Positions 8,480 to 16,767 of a stretch of 64,000 nt of DNA are shown piece after piece. The notes beneath the pieces were generated by a model, which did no database searches, had not been told where the DNA came from, and saw only the letters and a program-made list of their open reading frames with translations. This DNA is from Spirochaetia bacterium (GTDB lineage Bacteria > Spirochaetota > Spirochaetia > Treponematales > Treponemataceae): positions 22,624 to 86,623 of the forward strand of contig CAAGIS010000067.1 of NCBI GenBank assembly GCA_900769985.1. Direction: 5' to 3'. Within the stretch, counting starts at the first letter, position 1; each line of letters begins with the position of its first letter. A program made the translations under genes and the position numbers.

Positions 8480-9544
8480 ATGAAAAACCGCAAAGTTTAT
8501 CGTCTGTTTTTTTTCTGTGCTGTTCTGACAGGTCTGTTTTTTTCTTGTTCTGATAATGAAAAATATAAAAATGATACTCACAAAGCAGTTCTTGACGGAA
8601 AAACTGTAGTTGAACGTTACGGGCATTTGCAGGTTAATGGCACTGATTTATGCAGCCAGGACGGACAGCCTGTTCAACTTCATGGTATGAGTTCTCACGG
8701 CCTTCAGTGGTACGGAAAATATGCAAATAAAGATGTAATAAAATGGCTTCGTGATGACTGGAACTGTCAGTTGTGGCGTCCAGCTTTATATACGCAGGGG
8801 GCTTACATCGGAAATCCTGTTTTAAAGCAGAAAGTAATCGATTCGATAGAAGCCTGCATAGACTGCGGAATGTACGTTCTTGTTGACTGGCACGTCCTTG
8901 CAGACAAAGACCCTCTTTTGTACGCAGATTACGCTGCAGAATTTTTTGATGAAATTTCAAAAAAATACGGTGACAGACCTAATATTATTTATGAAATCTG
9001 TAATGAACCAAACGGCAAGGACGTAACGTGGAAAGAAAATATAAAGCCTTATGCAGAGCGTATTATTGAAGTAATCAGAAAAAATGATCCTGATAATATT
9101 ATTGTCATAGGAACGCCGAATTGGAGTGGTGATGTTCTTTCTGCTGCAAATGACCCTGTGCTTAATCAGAAAAACGTAATGTATACGATTCATTTTTATG
9201 CAGGTTCACATAAAAGTGAACGCCGTAAACAGGTAAAGTCTGCATTAAAAAAAGGAATTCCTGTTTTTGCAACTGAGTGGGGCTGTACAAAAGAAAGCGG
9301 CGATGGTGGAGTGTTTGAAAAAGAGACGCTTGAATGGATTGAATTTATGAAAAAAAATAATATTTCCTGGGTAAATTGGTCTGTAAATAATAAAGGAGAA
9401 GATTCTGGTATTCTTGTTTACAATGCAGACAGGGAAGCAAAAGGAAACTGGAAAGATAAAGACCTTTCAAAAGCAGGAAAATTTATCCGCAAGATTATGC
9501 GCGGTGAACTTGATTTAAAAACTTATAAACCGGAAAAAAAATAA
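8480..9544 (+). CDS. GH5 endo-1,4-beta-glucanase, lipoprotein
   Basis: A 354-residue glycoside hydrolase family 5 enzyme that should cut internal beta-1,4-glucan bonds. After a signal sequence with Cys23 in GLFFSC (a relaxed spirochaetal lipobox) comes an unstructured linker, then the catalytic domain with HGMSSHGLQWYGKY and WLRDDWNCQLWRPALY, very like Bacillus EglS-type cellulases. The proton donor is Glu176 (EICNEPNG) and the nucleophile is Glu266 (FATEWGC). No carbohydrate-binding module is present. ATG 8480 is chosen because GAGGA lies just upstream. It is followed 12 bp later by the DUF2974 gene. Inferred to be tethered to the cell envelope; activity on cellulose versus mixed-link glucan is not decidable here. 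Confidence 0.92.
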   Translation: MKNRKVYRLFFFCAVLTGLFFSCSDNEKYKNDTHKAVLDGKTVVERYGHLQVNGTDLCSQDGQPVQLHGMSSHGLQWYGKYANKDVIKWLRDDWNCQLWRPALYTQGAYIGNPVLKQKVIDSIEACIDCGMYVLVDWHVLADKDPLLYADYAAEFFDEISKKYGDRPNIIYEICNEPNGKDVTWKENIKPYAERIIEVIRKNDPDNIIVIGTPNWSGDVLSAANDPVLNQKNVMYTIHFYAGSHKSERRKQVKSALKKGIPVFATEWGCTKESGDGGVFEKETLEWIEFMKKNNISWVNWSVNNKGEDSGILVYNADREAKGNWKDKDLSKAGKFIRKIMRGELDLKTYKPEKK

Positions 9545-9556
9545 AAAGAGGTTATA

Positions 9557-10663
9557 ATGTCAAATCTTATTGATTATGTAAAATGGCGCGGAGATTTGTC
9601 TTTTTTCAGCAATTCTTTTAATGATATAGATGCGTTGATTTTATGCCAGATTGCGTATTTAAATTTTGACGGCATTATTTCTTCTGAACTAAAAAAAGCA
9701 GTAACACTGTCTGATTTATGGACTGCTTTTAAATCTGATTCTGATTTTGAACGCCGTTCTGATTTGGGAATGCTGATTAATAAAGATACTGTTTCCCTTT
9801 TTGAACAGGCGGCGTGTTCTCATCGTTTTTCCGGTGTGAGGATTGCAGGTTATGTCAATAAAATTGATGTAAAGTCAGATGAACAGTTTTCTGCGTGTAC
9901 TTATTTTATTGAAAAATCAAATAAAAATCCGTTTGTCGTATTCCGTGGAACAGATGATACTATAGTCGGCTGGAAAGAAGATTTTAACATGGCTTTTTCA
10001 GACAAGATTCCTGCCCAGATTGATTCTGTAAGTTATGCTGAAACTGTCTTAAAAGAAGTCCACGGAAAAATAAGCATCGCAGGTCATTCAAAAGGCGGAA
10101 ATCTTGCTGTCTATTCAGCATGCTTTATGAAGCCGGGATATAAAAAGCGGATTGACAGAATTTACAATTTTGACGGTCCGGGGTTTTCTTCTGGAATCAT
10201 AAATACAAAAGAGTATAAGAATATTCTTCCGTTTGTTCATTCGTGGTTTCCTGAACATTCGATTGTCGGGATGCTGTTTGAGTATAGGGGAAAATACACT
10301 GTCGTAAAAAGTGACAAGACAGGTGTCTGGCAGCACGACCCTTTGTCATGGAATCTTGTAAATTCACGTTTTATTACAGTTCCTGAGCTGAGTTCAAACA
10401 GCATATATTTTAACAAAACATTCAATAACTGGATAGCTTCTCTTTCTCCTGAAAAATTAAAAAAAGTCATCGATTCTTTATTTGAAATTATCGGGGCTAC
10501 AGGCGCTTCAACAAATTCTGAACTTGAAGCAGACTTTTTCGGAAATTCAAAAATAATATTGAAAGCAATCCATAATATTGACAGGTCAGTCCGCGTTGAA
10601 GTTCTCGAAATGATAAAGCTGCTTTTTTCAAGTGTGCTTGATATAGGACTTTTTCAAAAATAA
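9557..10663 (+). CDS. DUF2974 (Mbeg1-like) alpha/beta hydrolase
   Basis: A 368-residue protein of the DUF2974/Mbeg1-like family, which has a lipase-like alpha/beta-hydrolase core but no settled substrate. It opens with the family hallmark NLIDYVKWRGDLSFFSNSFN and has the nucleophile elbow SIAGHSKGGNLAVYSA with Ser178. VVFRGTDDTIVGWKEDFNMA is the oxyanion-side strand seen in class 3 lipases. No signal peptide is visible, so it is probably cytoplasmic. AGAGG precedes the ATG. It shares a likely transcript with the GH5 gene, but a functional link is not shown. The stop TAA overlaps an ATG (TAATG) leading into a short G8-containing frame. Confidence 0.85.
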   Translation: MSNLIDYVKWRGDLSFFSNSFNDIDALILCQIAYLNFDGIISSELKKAVTLSDLWTAFKSDSDFERRSDLGMLINKDTVSLFEQAACSHRFSGVRIAGYVNKIDVKSDEQFSACTYFIEKSNKNPFVVFRGTDDTIVGWKEDFNMAFSDKIPAQIDSVSYAETVLKEVHGKISIAGHSKGGNLAVYSACFMKPGYKKRIDRIYNFDGPGFSSGIINTKEYKNILPFVHSWFPEHSIVGMLFEYRGKYTVVKSDKTGVWQHDPLSWNLVNSRFITVPELSSNSIYFNKTFNNWIASLSPEKLKKVIDSLFEIIGATGASTNSELEADFFGNSKIILKAIHNIDRSVRVEVLEMIKLLFSSVLDIGLFQK

Positions 10664-10686
10664 TGTGCGCTGCAAGAATATTCTAC

Positions 10687-10694
10687 GGGGGGGG
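10687..10694 (+). repeat. Homopolymeric G8 tract
   Basis: Eight consecutive G lie 24 bp after the DUF2974 stop. An ATG overlapping that stop (10663-10665) opens an 11-codon frame through the tract that ends immediately after it. One extra G would fuse it to the next frame, which runs 19 codons from ATG 10695. Confidence 0.6.
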
Positions 10695-10750
10695 ATGAGA
10701 ATGTGTACGTTTGTTAAGTACAAAAATTTACGACTTGCCTTGTTTCATTC

Positions 10751-10780
10751 TTGACTAATATTTGAATTATCGATTAAAAT
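10751..10780 (+). promoter_or_regulatory. Promoter for secG-ptsN
   Basis: TTGACT (10751-10756) and TAAAAT (10775-10780) lie 18 bp apart, about 60 bp before the secG start. Confidence 0.65.
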
Positions 10781-10842
10781 TATCCAATATATTTATGAAA
10801 AAATCGGTTAAGAATAATTCTTAATCCTTGGAGTGTAATTTT

Positions 10843-11217
10843 ATGGAAGCTATGAAAGTTGTACTTATTGTATTATTTGTTATCATTAGTATTTTGCTTG
10901 TATTGCTTGTTTTGATTCAGAATGATGAAGGCGGCGGACTTGGCGGTCTTCTTTCGGGTGCGGGTTCTGCAGCATTTGGTTCTCATTCTGCAAGTGTAAT
11001 TAATAAAACAACTTTTGTTCTTGTTGCGCTTTTCTTTGTTACGGCTTTTGCAATTGCACGTTTAAATAAAGCTCCTGCAATAAAAGACCTCCAGCCGGAA
11101 GAAGCAGTTGAACAGCAGCTTTCTTCTGACAGTGAAGCAGCTGACTGGTGGAAGGACGTAGGAGAGCAGCCGGCAGAAGTTCCGCAGGATTCAATTTCGG
11201 CAGTTGAAGAGCAGTAA
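10843..11217 (+). CDS. secG: Preprotein translocase subunit SecG
   Basis: A 124-residue inner-membrane subunit of the SecYEG channel. Two membrane segments are visible (VVLIVLFVIISILLVLLVL and VLVALFFVTAFAIA) around the conserved cytoplasmic loop LIQNDEGGGLGGLLSGAGS. An acidic C-terminal tail rich in Glu and Ser follows, a common variation. ATG 10843 is chosen with GGAG 9 nt upstream. The PTS IIA-like gene follows closely. Confidence 0.93.
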   Translation: MEAMKVVLIVLFVIISILLVLLVLIQNDEGGGLGGLLSGAGSAAFGSHSASVINKTTFVLVALFFVTAFAIARLNKAPAIKDLQPEEAVEQQLSSDSEAADWWKDVGEQPAEVPQDSISAVEEQ

Positions 11218-11243
11218 TTTATAATTTGCAGGCAGGGAACGTT

Positions 11244-11702
11244 ATGTTGCGGGATTTGATAAAAACAGAAGCTATAAACGTTAATTTGCAGAGTGATGAT
11301 AAAGACGAAGTTTTTGAAGAACTTACTGAAACTTTGATTTCTTTGTGTCCTAAATTAGATCGCAAAGAGGTCCTTGCTTCATTCCTTGAGCGCGAGAAAA
11401 AAATGACTACGGGAATTGTGACAGGAATTGCAATTCCTCATGCAATTAGTGACAAAATTACAGAACCTCTTTGCGCAATAGGAATCAGCAGAAACGGAAT
11501 TGATTATGATGCGCTTGACGGAAAGCCTGTTCATATTATTTTTATGATTCTGTTTCCTGCAGGAGATGCAGCACTTCATCTGAATATTATGCAGCGTCTT
11601 GCATGTGTTTTTAGTGATTCAACATTTTATAAATCTGTTATAGATAAAGAAAGTGCTTCTCAAGTGGCACAGGCGATTTTTGATATTGATGAAAGTATTT
11701 AG
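11244..11702 (+). CDS. PTS IIA domain protein (PtsN/fructose IIA type)
   Basis: A 152-residue single-domain PTS_EIIA_2 protein. The phosphorylatable histidine is His66 in GIAIPHA, preceded by the family block FLEREKKMTTGIVTG. It has no linked IIB/IIC, so it is more likely a regulatory IIA (PtsN-like, nitrogen or potassium PTS) than a sugar importer component; that is inference. AGGGA lies 5 nt before ATG 11244. It follows secG and is ended by the strong hairpin at 11752-11790. Confidence 0.85.
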   Translation: MLRDLIKTEAINVNLQSDDKDEVFEELTETLISLCPKLDRKEVLASFLEREKKMTTGIVTGIAIPHAISDKITEPLCAIGISRNGIDYDALDGKPVHIIFMILFPAGDAALHLNIMQRLACVFSDSTFYKSVIDKESASQVAQAIFDIDESI

Positions 11703-11730
11703 CTGACGTCCGTTTATGCGGAATCTGTGA

Positions 11731-11759
11731 TTGTAATATTTTTGGGAGTGAAAGATAAA
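11731..11759 (+). promoter_or_regulatory. Possible promoter for the V-ATPase operon
   Basis: TTGTAA (11731-11736) and GATAAA (11754-11759) are 17 bp apart. The -10 overlaps the left arm of the ptsN terminator stem. If used, the transcript would start near 11766 and carry the whole downstream three-hairpin leader. Confidence 0.4.
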
Positions 11760-11790
11760 AGACGACAGAAATTGCGTCGTCTTTTATCTT
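11752..11790 (+). terminator. Strong hairpin terminator after ptsN
   Basis: A perfect 15-bp stem (11752-11766 with 11776-11790) encloses a 9-nt loop. It is followed directly by a second hairpin (AAAAAGTTTGC, loop GTT, GCAAACTTTTT, 11791-11815) that ends in T and could serve as the actual stop. Confidence 0.8.
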
Positions 11791-11901
11791 AAAAAGTTTG
11801 CGTTGCAAACTTTTTTATCAACTGCTGTTTCTCATTACATTGCGGAACAGCGTAAAAAGTCAATTGATTGTTGAAACAATCTTCTTGGCTTTTTATGGGA
11901 G
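11791..11901 (+). ncRNA. Three-hairpin leader element, copy A (before V-ATPase operon)
   Basis: Three stem-loops in a row precede the first atp gene. Hairpin 1 is 11791-11815. Hairpin 2 is 11824-11851 (GCTGTTTC, 12-nt loop TCATTACATTGC, GGAACAGC). Hairpin 3 is 11854-11894, with outer stem AAAAAGTC/GGCTTTTT and inner stem GATTG/CAATC, running into TTTTT and the ribosome-binding sequence ATGGGAG (11895-11901). Copy B before lysA has the same order and nearly the same spacing (hairpin 2 start to ATGGGAG is 71 nt here, 72 nt there). The hairpin 2 stems differ by compensating base-pair changes. The last hairpin resembles an attenuator placed next to the Shine-Dalgarno. Function is inferred; a dispersed DNA repeat is the alternative. 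Confidence 0.55.
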
Positions 11902-11908
11902 TATTGAT

Positions 11909-12220
11909 ATGGCAGAAAGTGAAACAAATGTTATCTCTCATTTGCTTGAAATAGAAGATGAAGCTACATCTATAATTGATGCTGCTCAAATAGAAAGTAA
12001 TAAAAGGGTTTTGTCATCAAAGGCAATTGCAGATGAATTATTTCATTCCAAGTATGCCGAAATCGTGCAGAAATTTGAAGGCGAATATACTGAGACAATA
12101 AATAATTATTCAAAATCTCATGACGAAGAATTTGAGTCTTATAAGAATTATATTTTGCAGTCTAAAAAGGACGTTGAGTCATTCAACGCGTTTATGAATA
12201 AAGTTTTGTTTAGTTCATAA
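11909..12220 (+). CDS. V-type ATPase small stalk subunit, G/H-like
   Basis: A 103-residue, mostly helical acidic/basic protein (MAESETNVISHLLEIEDEAT at the start) with no membrane segment. As first gene of the V-ATPase operon and by its coiled-coil character it is probably the peripheral-stalk G/H subunit that pairs with subunit E; sequence alone would not prove this. ATG 11909 is chosen because ATGGGAG lies 7 nt upstream. It is 12 bp from the subunit C gene. Confidence 0.6.
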   Translation: MAESETNVISHLLEIEDEATSIIDAAQIESNKRVLSSKAIADELFHSKYAEIVQKFEGEYTETINNYSKSHDEEFESYKNYILQSKKDVESFNAFMNKVLFSS

Positions 12221-12232
12221 GCAGGCGGTAAT

Positions 12233-13246
12233 ATGGATCGGTCAGGTGCGTCTTGTTACGTTTATGCAAAAGCAAGCGGAATGCTCTCAAAATCTTTTGT
12301 CGGTTCAAAAGGTATGGCTCTCTTTAATGCGCGGACACTACAGGAATTGTGGGGAATGCTGTTTAAAGATGAAGTGCCGTCTGTTCCGCAGACAATGCTT
12401 GCAGAACTTATAGAAAAAAAGGCTACTCAAAAATTTATTTCAGAATTCATTCATCTTCTTGATTTTTATTCCAGACCTGATGAAGTTTCGATAGAACTTT
12501 TGCGCTGGTTTGATTTTGAGAATTTAAAAGAAGCTGCAGCTCTTCTTGCTACGGGGCGTTCGGATTCCTGTAAGTTCAACAAAATTACTCCATATAATCT
12601 TTTAAAATATGAAAAATGGCCTGATATAAAGAAAATGACGGAAGGTACGGAATTAAGCTGGTATGACAAAATTCCTTCTGTTATGGAGCAGCAGGAACTT
12701 TCTAATAAGCTTGACATTCAGTTTATAAAAGCTGTATGGGATGCGGCGCAGAAACTTCACAGTTCTGAGCGTGATGTCGTGCAGAAAGTCATTGCAGACA
12801 GATATTCGATGAAAAACGTAATCTGGGTGATGAGGCTTAAAGTTTATTACAATATGAACCCGGAACAAATTAAAAACAGGCTTGTTTATTTTGACGAAAC
12901 TGAACGGAGCAAAGATGATTTATTTGCCGGCGAAGCACTTAAAATCATTGACTTTAAAACAGATTCTTATGAAGACTGGGCAAACTGGAAATATCTGCCT
13001 TTGATTAACGAAGCAGAAGATTCAAAACTCTGGAAACTTAATCCGCAGGTTGTTGAAGAAAGAGTTTCAAAAAGATTTTACAGGTTAATGAAACAGTCAT
13101 TCCATAAATATCCGTTTACGGCTATGGTTTTGGTATGCTGGTTTTTTATAAAGCAGAATGAACTTGATTTTATAAGGACGGCGACAGAAGCAATTAGGCT
13201 TAATGTTGATCAAGAGCAGATGCTGAAAATTGTAAACAGTCTGTAA
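12233..13246 (+). CDS. V-type ATPase subunit C (d-like)
   Basis: A 337-residue cytoplasmic protein of the V-type subunit C/AC39 family, the socket that joins the central shaft to the proteolipid ring. YVYAKASGMLSKSFVGSKG is the usual N-terminal block, and the rest is an all-helical protein of normal length, with the conserved-looking ALFNARTLQELWGMLF. AGGCGG precedes the ATG. It lies between the small first gene and subunit I, as in bacterial V-ATPase operons. Confidence 0.82.
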   Translation: MDRSGASCYVYAKASGMLSKSFVGSKGMALFNARTLQELWGMLFKDEVPSVPQTMLAELIEKKATQKFISEFIHLLDFYSRPDEVSIELLRWFDFENLKEAAALLATGRSDSCKFNKITPYNLLKYEKWPDIKKMTEGTELSWYDKIPSVMEQQELSNKLDIQFIKAVWDAAQKLHSSERDVVQKVIADRYSMKNVIWVMRLKVYYNMNPEQIKNRLVYFDETERSKDDLFAGEALKIIDFKTDSYEDWANWKYLPLINEAEDSKLWKLNPQVVEERVSKRFYRLMKQSFHKYPFTAMVLVCWFFIKQNELDFIRTATEAIRLNVDQEQMLKIVNSL

Positions 13247-13298
13247 TTCCGGCTTTCTGTATTTGAAAGCAAATTGCTTAATATTTTTAGAGGATAAA

Positions 13299-15290
13299 AT
13301 GGCAAGAACAACTCCTATGCGACTTATGGAACTTATGGTTCTAAAACAGGATATTTCCAAGGTGCTCTCGTATTTGGGAAGAAAAGCGTGCTTTCAATTT
13401 CAGACTGCATTTGATGACACGCAGGCAAATGCCGAAACTGTCAACAAAGAACTTGAAATGTACAGACAGCTTGATCAGGTACGTGTATTTTTATCTCTTC
13501 CTGAATTTTCTGATGACATTGCAAAATATGATTTGCCGGAATCTGCTGATTATGATGAAATTCAGAAAATTTTAGACGAAATAAAAGATTTTCAGGTACA
13601 GGATGCTGCCGAGCACGATGTCAACAAGCGCGTAAAAGAAGCGTATGATGAAGCAAAAGCTTTTTCAAATTTAAAGGCTTCGTATTCTGACCTTGAGCAT
13701 TTATCGTTCCTTACACTGCGCATAGGAAAAATTGATCCTGCAGAATTTGAAGAACTTAAATTTGACGTTGGAAACCGTGCCATAATAGTTCAGCTTGGAG
13801 AAGACAAATCACGAATCCTTGCAGCAAGTTCTAAAAAAGGCCGCTTTGCGCTTGATACGGAATTAAAAAAACACAATTTTGTTAATTTAGAAATTCCTCA
13901 TGATTTTAAAGGAATCCCTGACGATGTGCTGAATTCTTTAAAAAAACAAAAAGAAGAATCTGACAAGGCAATAGAAAACTTTACAGTGCAGAAACGTAAT
14001 TTTGCGCAGACACATAAAGACATTATCAACAATCTTTTAGGAAAACTGTCTCTGGCAAGTCAGGTGCGTGCTACAGAAAATAAACTTGAATCTACAAAGC
14101 TTGTATACAGAATTACAGGCTGGGTTCCTCTTGTAGATGCAGACGATGTAATCAAAGAACTTGATTCAATTACAGAAAAACGGATTGCAGTAAGAAAATA
14201 TGAACCTGAAGAAGTTCCGAGTGTAATAAACGGAAAAGAGAAAGTACCTGTTGAACTGAAACACGGCACATTTATTTCAAGCTTTAAGAGAATGATTTTT
14301 AGTTATGGTTCTCCTGTTTACGGAACGATTGACCCGACGCCTTTTGTTGCTTTGTTCTTTACGCTTTTGTTCGGTATTATGTTTGGTGATGCAGGGCAGG
14401 GACTTGTATTTCTTTTGCTTGGAATTTTAATGGCATGTAAAATCGTAAAAGTCGGAAACTGGAATAAATTTGCTCCGATTTTTATTGCAATAGGCTGTAC
14501 AAGTACTGTTATGGGGGTTCTGACCGGCGAATTTTTTGCAAACGAAACAGTACTTGTTCCTGTAGCAAGATTTTTGACAGGGCTTTTTGGAGAACCTCGT
14601 GACCATATCCTTCATATGATGCCGAGTTCAAATCCTGAGTCAATTATGAATATGTTTAAATTCTTTGGTTTTTCTGTTGCAGTTGGTTTTATAATCAATT
14701 CAACAGGATTAGTTTTAAATATTATGAATAATCTGTCGCGAAAAAAATATGGTAAGGCATTTTTCGGAAAGCTTGGATTATGCGGTGCAGTGTTTTTCTG
14801 GTACATAATCATTCTGGTTGTGCGCATTTTCCTTTTTAAGTATAGTGCCCATATTTATGACTGGATTATTGTCGGAGTTGCTTTAATAGGTGCTGCATTC
14901 GGCGAGCCTTTTGAAAGGCTTATTGACGGTAAACGCCCGGTACTTGAAAATGGTTTTGGTGCGATGTTTATTGGCGGCATAGTTGAACTGATTGAAGTAG
15001 TTTCCGGTTATATGTCAAATACGGTAAGTTTTTTGCGTGTAGGTGCGTTTGCGCTGGCACATGCCGTTTTGGGATATATTATTTCTACAATGAGCGCTTT
15101 AGCCCCTCCGGCCGGCGCTGCTGCAATTTCTATCATCGGAAATGCAATCGTAATTGTTCTTGAAGGAATGATTGTTGCAATTCAGGTTATACGTTTGCAG
15201 TATTATGAATTCTTTTCCAAGTTCTTTAATGAAACAGGTCGCGAATTTAAACCTTATCAGTTTACTTCCACACCTGAATTCAGTAAATAG
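13299..15290 (+). CDS. V-type ATPase subunit I (a-subunit)
   Basis: A 663-residue subunit carrying the ion half-channels. The N-terminal half (to about residue 330) is cytoplasmic and coiled-coil. The C-terminal half has about seven membrane segments, beginning TPFVALFFTLLFGIMFGDAGQG, the family signature, and including YMSNTVSFLRVGAFALAHA, which carries the essential arginine. ATG 13299 follows AGAGG at a proper distance. Ion specificity (H+ or Na+) cannot be told. Confidence 0.93.
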   Translation: MARTTPMRLMELMVLKQDISKVLSYLGRKACFQFQTAFDDTQANAETVNKELEMYRQLDQVRVFLSLPEFSDDIAKYDLPESADYDEIQKILDEIKDFQVQDAAEHDVNKRVKEAYDEAKAFSNLKASYSDLEHLSFLTLRIGKIDPAEFEELKFDVGNRAIIVQLGEDKSRILAASSKKGRFALDTELKKHNFVNLEIPHDFKGIPDDVLNSLKKQKEESDKAIENFTVQKRNFAQTHKDIINNLLGKLSLASQVRATENKLESTKLVYRITGWVPLVDADDVIKELDSITEKRIAVRKYEPEEVPSVINGKEKVPVELKHGTFISSFKRMIFSYGSPVYGTIDPTPFVALFFTLLFGIMFGDAGQGLVFLLLGILMACKIVKVGNWNKFAPIFIAIGCTSTVMGVLTGEFFANETVLVPVARFLTGLFGEPRDHILHMMPSSNPESIMNMFKFFGFSVAVGFIINSTGLVLNIMNNLSRKKYGKAFFGKLGLCGAVFFWYIIILVVRIFLFKYSAHIYDWIIVGVALIGAAFGEPFERLIDGKRPVLENGFGAMFIGGIVELIEVVSGYMSNTVSFLRVGAFALAHAVLGYIISTMSALAPPAGAAAISIIGNAIVIVLEGMIVAIQVIRLQYYEFFSKFFNETGREFKPYQFTSTPEFSK

Positions 15291-15355
15291 ATAAAACTAC
15301 TGCTTTTATTCCGTAAAAAAAAGGGTAAAGGCAAACTTTTTAAGGAGTGTTCGAT

Positions 15356-15685
15356 ATGAACAAAAAAATTTTTATTGTAATGTCATTTTTAGCTGTATTT
15401 GGAATTGCAGGTTTGTTTGCACAGGAAGAGTCTTCTGAAGTTCAAGAAACTCAGGTTGTTGAGAAGGCTGATAATGCACAGGCTTTTAAATACATTGCAG
15501 CCGGTCTTGCTGTAGGTCTTGCATGTATCGCAGGCGGTAGTGCAGTTGCAAAAATCGGTGCTGCAGCAATGGGTGCTATGAGCGAAAACGCAGAACTTTC
15601 TGGTAAAGCATTGCCGTTTGTAGGTCTTGCCGAAGGTATCTGTCTCTGGGGATTCCTTGTTGCATTGTTGATTATTATTCTCTAA
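15356..15685 (+). CDS. V-type ATPase subunit K (proteolipid c-ring)
   Basis: A 109-residue proteolipid. It begins with a signal-peptide-like segment (MNKKIFIVMSFLAVFGIAG, then LFAQ) and a short acidic stretch EESSEVQETQVVEKAD. A two-helix hairpin follows: YIAAGLAVGLACIAGGSAVA, a polar GAMSENAELSGKAL loop, and FVGLAEGICLWGFLVALL, whose Glu is the candidate ion-binding carboxylate. A similar signal peptide occurs on the Thermus proteolipid (known), so the mature ring subunit is probably the last 85 or so residues. AAGGAG lies upstream of ATG 15356. Confidence 0.9.
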   Translation: MNKKIFIVMSFLAVFGIAGLFAQEESSEVQETQVVEKADNAQAFKYIAAGLAVGLACIAGGSAVAKIGAAAMGAMSENAELSGKALPFVGLAEGICLWGFLVALLIIIL

Positions 15686-15707
15686 ATTATATAAATCAGG
15701 GTTTGAT

Positions 15708-16043
15708 TTGGAATATTATATAATAGGCGAGCGGGAACTTGTCCTTGCCTTTGGTCTTGTAGGAGTAAAGGGAACTTATGTTTCTAACAGAACACAGGCT
15801 CTTGATGCTTTTAACAAGATTACAGGTCAAAGCGGTCTTGTTTCTGCTCCGGTAAGTGCGGACATTCCTAAAGTTCTCATTTTAACAGAAGATGTTTCTG
15901 TCATGCTTGAGGAAGAAGTTAATGCCTGGCAGATGGGTGGAAAGTTTCCGCTTATTGTTGAGATACCCGGTATTTCCGGAAAGATAGCTGGAAAGAAATC
16001 TCTTACAGATTCTATTCGTGAAGCTGTCGGTATTCGTGTTTAG
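15708..16043 (+). CDS. V-type ATPase subunit F
   Basis: A 111-residue central-shaft subunit with the family pattern: YYIIGERELVLAFGLVGVKG at the start, VLILTEDVSVMLEEEV in the middle and LIVEIPG towards the end. A TTG start at 15708 is the only sensible one, with AGGG upstream. It follows subunit K by 22 bp. The downstream gap of 85 bp before subunit E contains no clear promoter. Confidence 0.9.
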   Translation: MEYYIIGERELVLAFGLVGVKGTYVSNRTQALDAFNKITGQSGLVSAPVSADIPKVLILTEDVSVMLEEEVNAWQMGGKFPLIVEIPGISGKIAGKKSLTDSIREAVGIRV

Positions 16044-16128
16044 GCAAAGTTGAATTTTATAAAGCGCTTTTATATGTTCAGCATGTAAACTAAGCCTGGA
16101 ATACGAAAAAATGTAAGGAAAAAATTTT

Positions 16129-16767
16129 ATGGAAGAACTTAGATCTACGGATATTCTTGATAAAGAAATTCAAGATGACGCAAGAAAAAAGGCCGAAAAG
16201 ATTTTAAAAAATGCAGATGCTCAGGGTCAGCAGATTTTAGCTGATGTTGAAACCCGGCTTGAATCTGCAAAAAAAGACAGAGAATCTTATTACAGCCAGA
16301 AAGTAGCACAGTTTAAAAAAGATTTGGATTCGAGTTTGCCGCTTGAAAAATCCCGATTCCTTGTTTCTTATATCAGTTCTTCTGTTGCTTCTGCAATTAA
16401 TGATTATTTAAAAACTATTTCGCAGGAAAAACGCATACAGCTTGTTTTGACAATGCTTAACCGCTTTGAAAGCCTTACTGACGGAAAATCATTTGAAGCA
16501 GCCGTATATGGTTTTAATCTGGATTTAGCAAAAAATGAATTGAATAAAAATAATAAACTGCATATTTCGTCTTTTTTAGCAACAGAGTTTGCAAAGACAG
16601 GTGAAGTTGCAGTAGATGGAATAGAGATTCATGAAGGAATAATTCTTGTTTCTGATGATAAGGTAGTAAAAATCCGTTTGACTTTGGAAGAATTATTTTC
16701 TGAATTAATTGATAAATATAGAAATGAATTAGCCGTTACTTTGTTTGGCGGGAGGCTTCCTGAATGA
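16129..16767 (+). CDS. V-type ATPase subunit E (peripheral stalk)
   Basis: A 212-residue protein with a long N-terminal helix rich in Lys/Glu (KEIQDDARKKAEKILKNADA) and a compact C-terminal domain, the layout of subunit E. AAGGA precedes the ATG. Its TGA overlaps the ATG of subunit A by 4 nt (ATGA), so the two are translationally coupled. Confidence 0.83.
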   Translation: MEELRSTDILDKEIQDDARKKAEKILKNADAQGQQILADVETRLESAKKDRESYYSQKVAQFKKDLDSSLPLEKSRFLVSYISSSVASAINDYLKTISQEKRIQLVLTMLNRFESLTDGKSFEAAVYGFNLDLAKNELNKNNKLHISSFLATEFAKTGEVAVDGIEIHEGIILVSDDKVVKIRLTLEELFSELIDKYRNELAVTLFGGRLPE

